Assembly: GCA_002690755.1 (NCBI GenBank)
Contig: NZFT01000091.1
Coordinates: 1 to 5,591, forward strand
DNA: 5,591 bases
Source: Phycisphaerae bacterium
Lineage (GTDB): Bacteria > Planctomycetota > Phycisphaerae > Phycisphaerales > SM1A02
Direction: 5' to 3'
In this document: in pieces, positions 4,423 to 5,591 of the stretch
How the letters are laid out: the number at the start of each line of letters is the position of its first letter
Numbering within the stretch: position 1 is the stretch's first letter
Made by a program: the position numbers and the translations under genes
Notes under the pieces: model-generated
Seen by the model: only the letters and a program-made list of their open reading frames with translations
The model's database searches: none
What the model was told of the DNA's origin: nothing

Positions 4423-5591
4423 ATGACCAGCGTCAACCCCGTCTCCACTCTGCTTCTCGTCGGCCTCGCGTCGCTCGTCGGCTGCAACACCGCACCGACA
4501 TCGAACGAAGGCCATCACGCACACGGCCATGGCCACGATCACGTCCACGCCCCCGTCGAGAATCCCACCACCACCATCGACGATGCACGGACGGCGCAGA
4601 CCGCAGCCTTCCTGAAGGCGTACGCCGCCGGCGACTTCGGACCCGCCGCCGCGTTCTTCGCGGAAGACGCCCGCTTCCATCCCAACTCCAAGGCCGAGGC
4701 GGACAGTTTCGGGCTCGCCGAGTGGTACGACTTCGTCAAGATGCACCACGAGGGCTTCCGCGACATCACGGTCGAGCCGATGTTCATCGAGGCCAGCGAA
4801 TACTCGAACGGCGAGATCTGGACCCACGCCTGGGTCGACTGGCGCGGGATCAACCGCCGCACCGAAGAACCCTTCCAGGCCATGGTGCATCTCGCGTACC
4901 AGTGGGACGGCGATCGCGTGACCGACGAGTTCCAGTACTTCGACGCCGGCAAGTTCGAAGCGGAGATGGCGACCGCGCTCGGTGATCGTTTCGCGGCCGA
5001 CGCGCCCTCGCCCTGGGAATGGGTGACCGGCATCTGGCGGGTCTCCGGTGGCGACCGTCCCGACGCGATGGTCAACTGGACCCAGCCCACGGAGGGCGTC
5101 GACGTGGTCATGGGCGAGTGGATGACCGAGGACGGCGTGCACACCATCCAGATGGTCGGCTGGGACCCGAGCACCGGGATCCTCACCTCGCAGGAGTACG
5201 GCTCCGACGGATCAAGCCTCCAGATCCAGTGCAACGAGTTTCCGAACGGCCGCGCGATGAGCGGCACCTACCGCATGCGGATGCCTGACGGCACCGACGG
5301 CACCGGCATCGTCGAGATCGTCCGAAAGCGCGACGATCTGATGACCGCGACCCTGATCGGCGAGGACGGCACCGAAATGGTCCGGACCTTCGAGCCCGCC
5401 GCGGCGGACGATGAGATGCGGACGAGCCTCGGCATGACCGCGACGACCTCCGACGCGAAGTCCGAGATGGTCCGGCAGATCCACCGCAACTACGAAGCGG
5501 GGAACCTCGACGCCCTCGGGCCCGCCTTCGCCGACGACTGCGTCTTCAAGTGGGGCGATCACACCGCGCCCGCCGACAAGGCGACCTGGCA
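4423..5591 (+). CDS. His-rich lipoprotein with NTF2/SnoaL-like, lipocalin-like and second NTF2-like domains (3' end outside window)
   Basis: The ATG at 4423 has GGAA at 4412-4415 seven bases upstream. The frame stays open to the window edge with no stop, giving 389 complete codons. Residues 8-20 form a hydrophobic signal, and LVGC is a canonical lipobox (Cys21). Right after it lies a segment with seven histidines in twelve residues (31-42), which could bind metal ions such as zinc, copper or nickel. Residues about 55-180 look like an NTF2/SnoaL-type domain (FLKAYAAGDF...FFAEDARFHPN...). Residues about 196-325 form a beta-rich unit beginning WEWVTGIWRVSGG, with repeated Trp/Gly strand edges (W219, W233, W247) and GSDGSSLQI, like DUF1579 or lipocalin-like domains; that name is tentative. 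From about 344 a second NTF2-like unit begins (MVRQIHRNYEAGNLDALGPAFADDCVFKW), resembling the first. No catalytic residues are assigned. The protein is probably anchored in a membrane and faces the periplasm. Confidence 0.85.
   Translation, partial: MTSVNPVSTLLLVGLASLVGCNTAPTSNEGHHAHGHGHDHVHAPVENPTTTIDDARTAQTAAFLKAYAAGDFGPAAAFFAEDARFHPNSKAEADSFGLAEWYDFVKMHHEGFRDITVEPMFIEASEYSNGEIWTHAWVDWRGINRRTEEPFQAMVHLAYQWDGDRVTDEFQYFDAGKFEAEMATALGDRFAADAPSPWEWVTGIWRVSGGDRPDAMVNWTQPTEGVDVVMGEWMTEDGVHTIQMVGWDPSTGILTSQEYGSDGSSLQIQCNEFPNGRAMSGTYRMRMPDGTDGTGIVEIVRKRDDLMTATLIGEDGTEMVRTFEPAAADDEMRTSLGMTATTSDAKSEMVRQIHRNYEAGNLDALGPAFADDCVFKWGDHTAPADKATW

Noticed and set aside
4375..5142. 255-codon minus-strand frame opposite the right-hand lipoprotein
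   Set aside because: The plus-strand frame has a lipobox, ribosome site and domain patterns. The antisense frame has none.

Overview
The window is GC-rich (strong G/C preference at third codon positions) and carries seven protein-coding genes, most of them exported or lipid-anchored. I recognise no RNA genes, mobile elements or CRISPR arrays. Candidate Shine-Dalgarno sequences precede most starts, one gene very probably starts with TTG, and small lipoproteins sit beside a PQQ-type beta-propeller. Together these suggest a planctomycete, perhaps of the Phycisphaerae. That assignment is an inference from style; no marker gene is present to prove it.

Layout. (1) Positions 2-292 hold the C-terminal end of an unrecognised basic, helical protein cut by the window edge. 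(2) Positions 369-1518 hold two adjacent lipoprotein genes, each ending in the GG(S/T)GRF signature of allene-oxide-cyclase/dirigent-like beta-barrels. The pair is closed by a strong 15-bp hairpin with a GCGA tetraloop at 1547-1580. (3) Positions 1711-2715 encode a secreted, roughly six-bladed PQQ/arylsulfotransferase-like propeller. (4) Facing it on the minus strand (2775-3728) is a secreted alpha/beta hydrolase whose sequence follows the PET-hydrolase/cutinase family closely, including a GWSMGGGG nucleophile elbow. (5) A divergent intergenic region (3729-3984) carries an A/T-rich patch with two adjacent palindromes and TAGGAT boxes pointing toward both genes. (6) Positions 3985-4353 encode a small, probably cytoplasmic, beta-rich protein of unknown function, followed by an imperfect hairpin. 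(7) From 4423 to the window end runs a lipoprotein with a histidine-rich segment, an NTF2/SnoaL-like domain, a beta-rich lipocalin-like middle domain and the start of a second NTF2-like domain. Its stop codon lies outside the window.

How they work together. No shared pathway is evident. The genes look like independent one- or two-gene units for the cell envelope and extracellular space. The best-supported enzyme is the polyester-hydrolase-like protein, which keeps its full Ser-Asp-His triad. The most unusual architecture is that of the truncated lipoprotein at the right edge.
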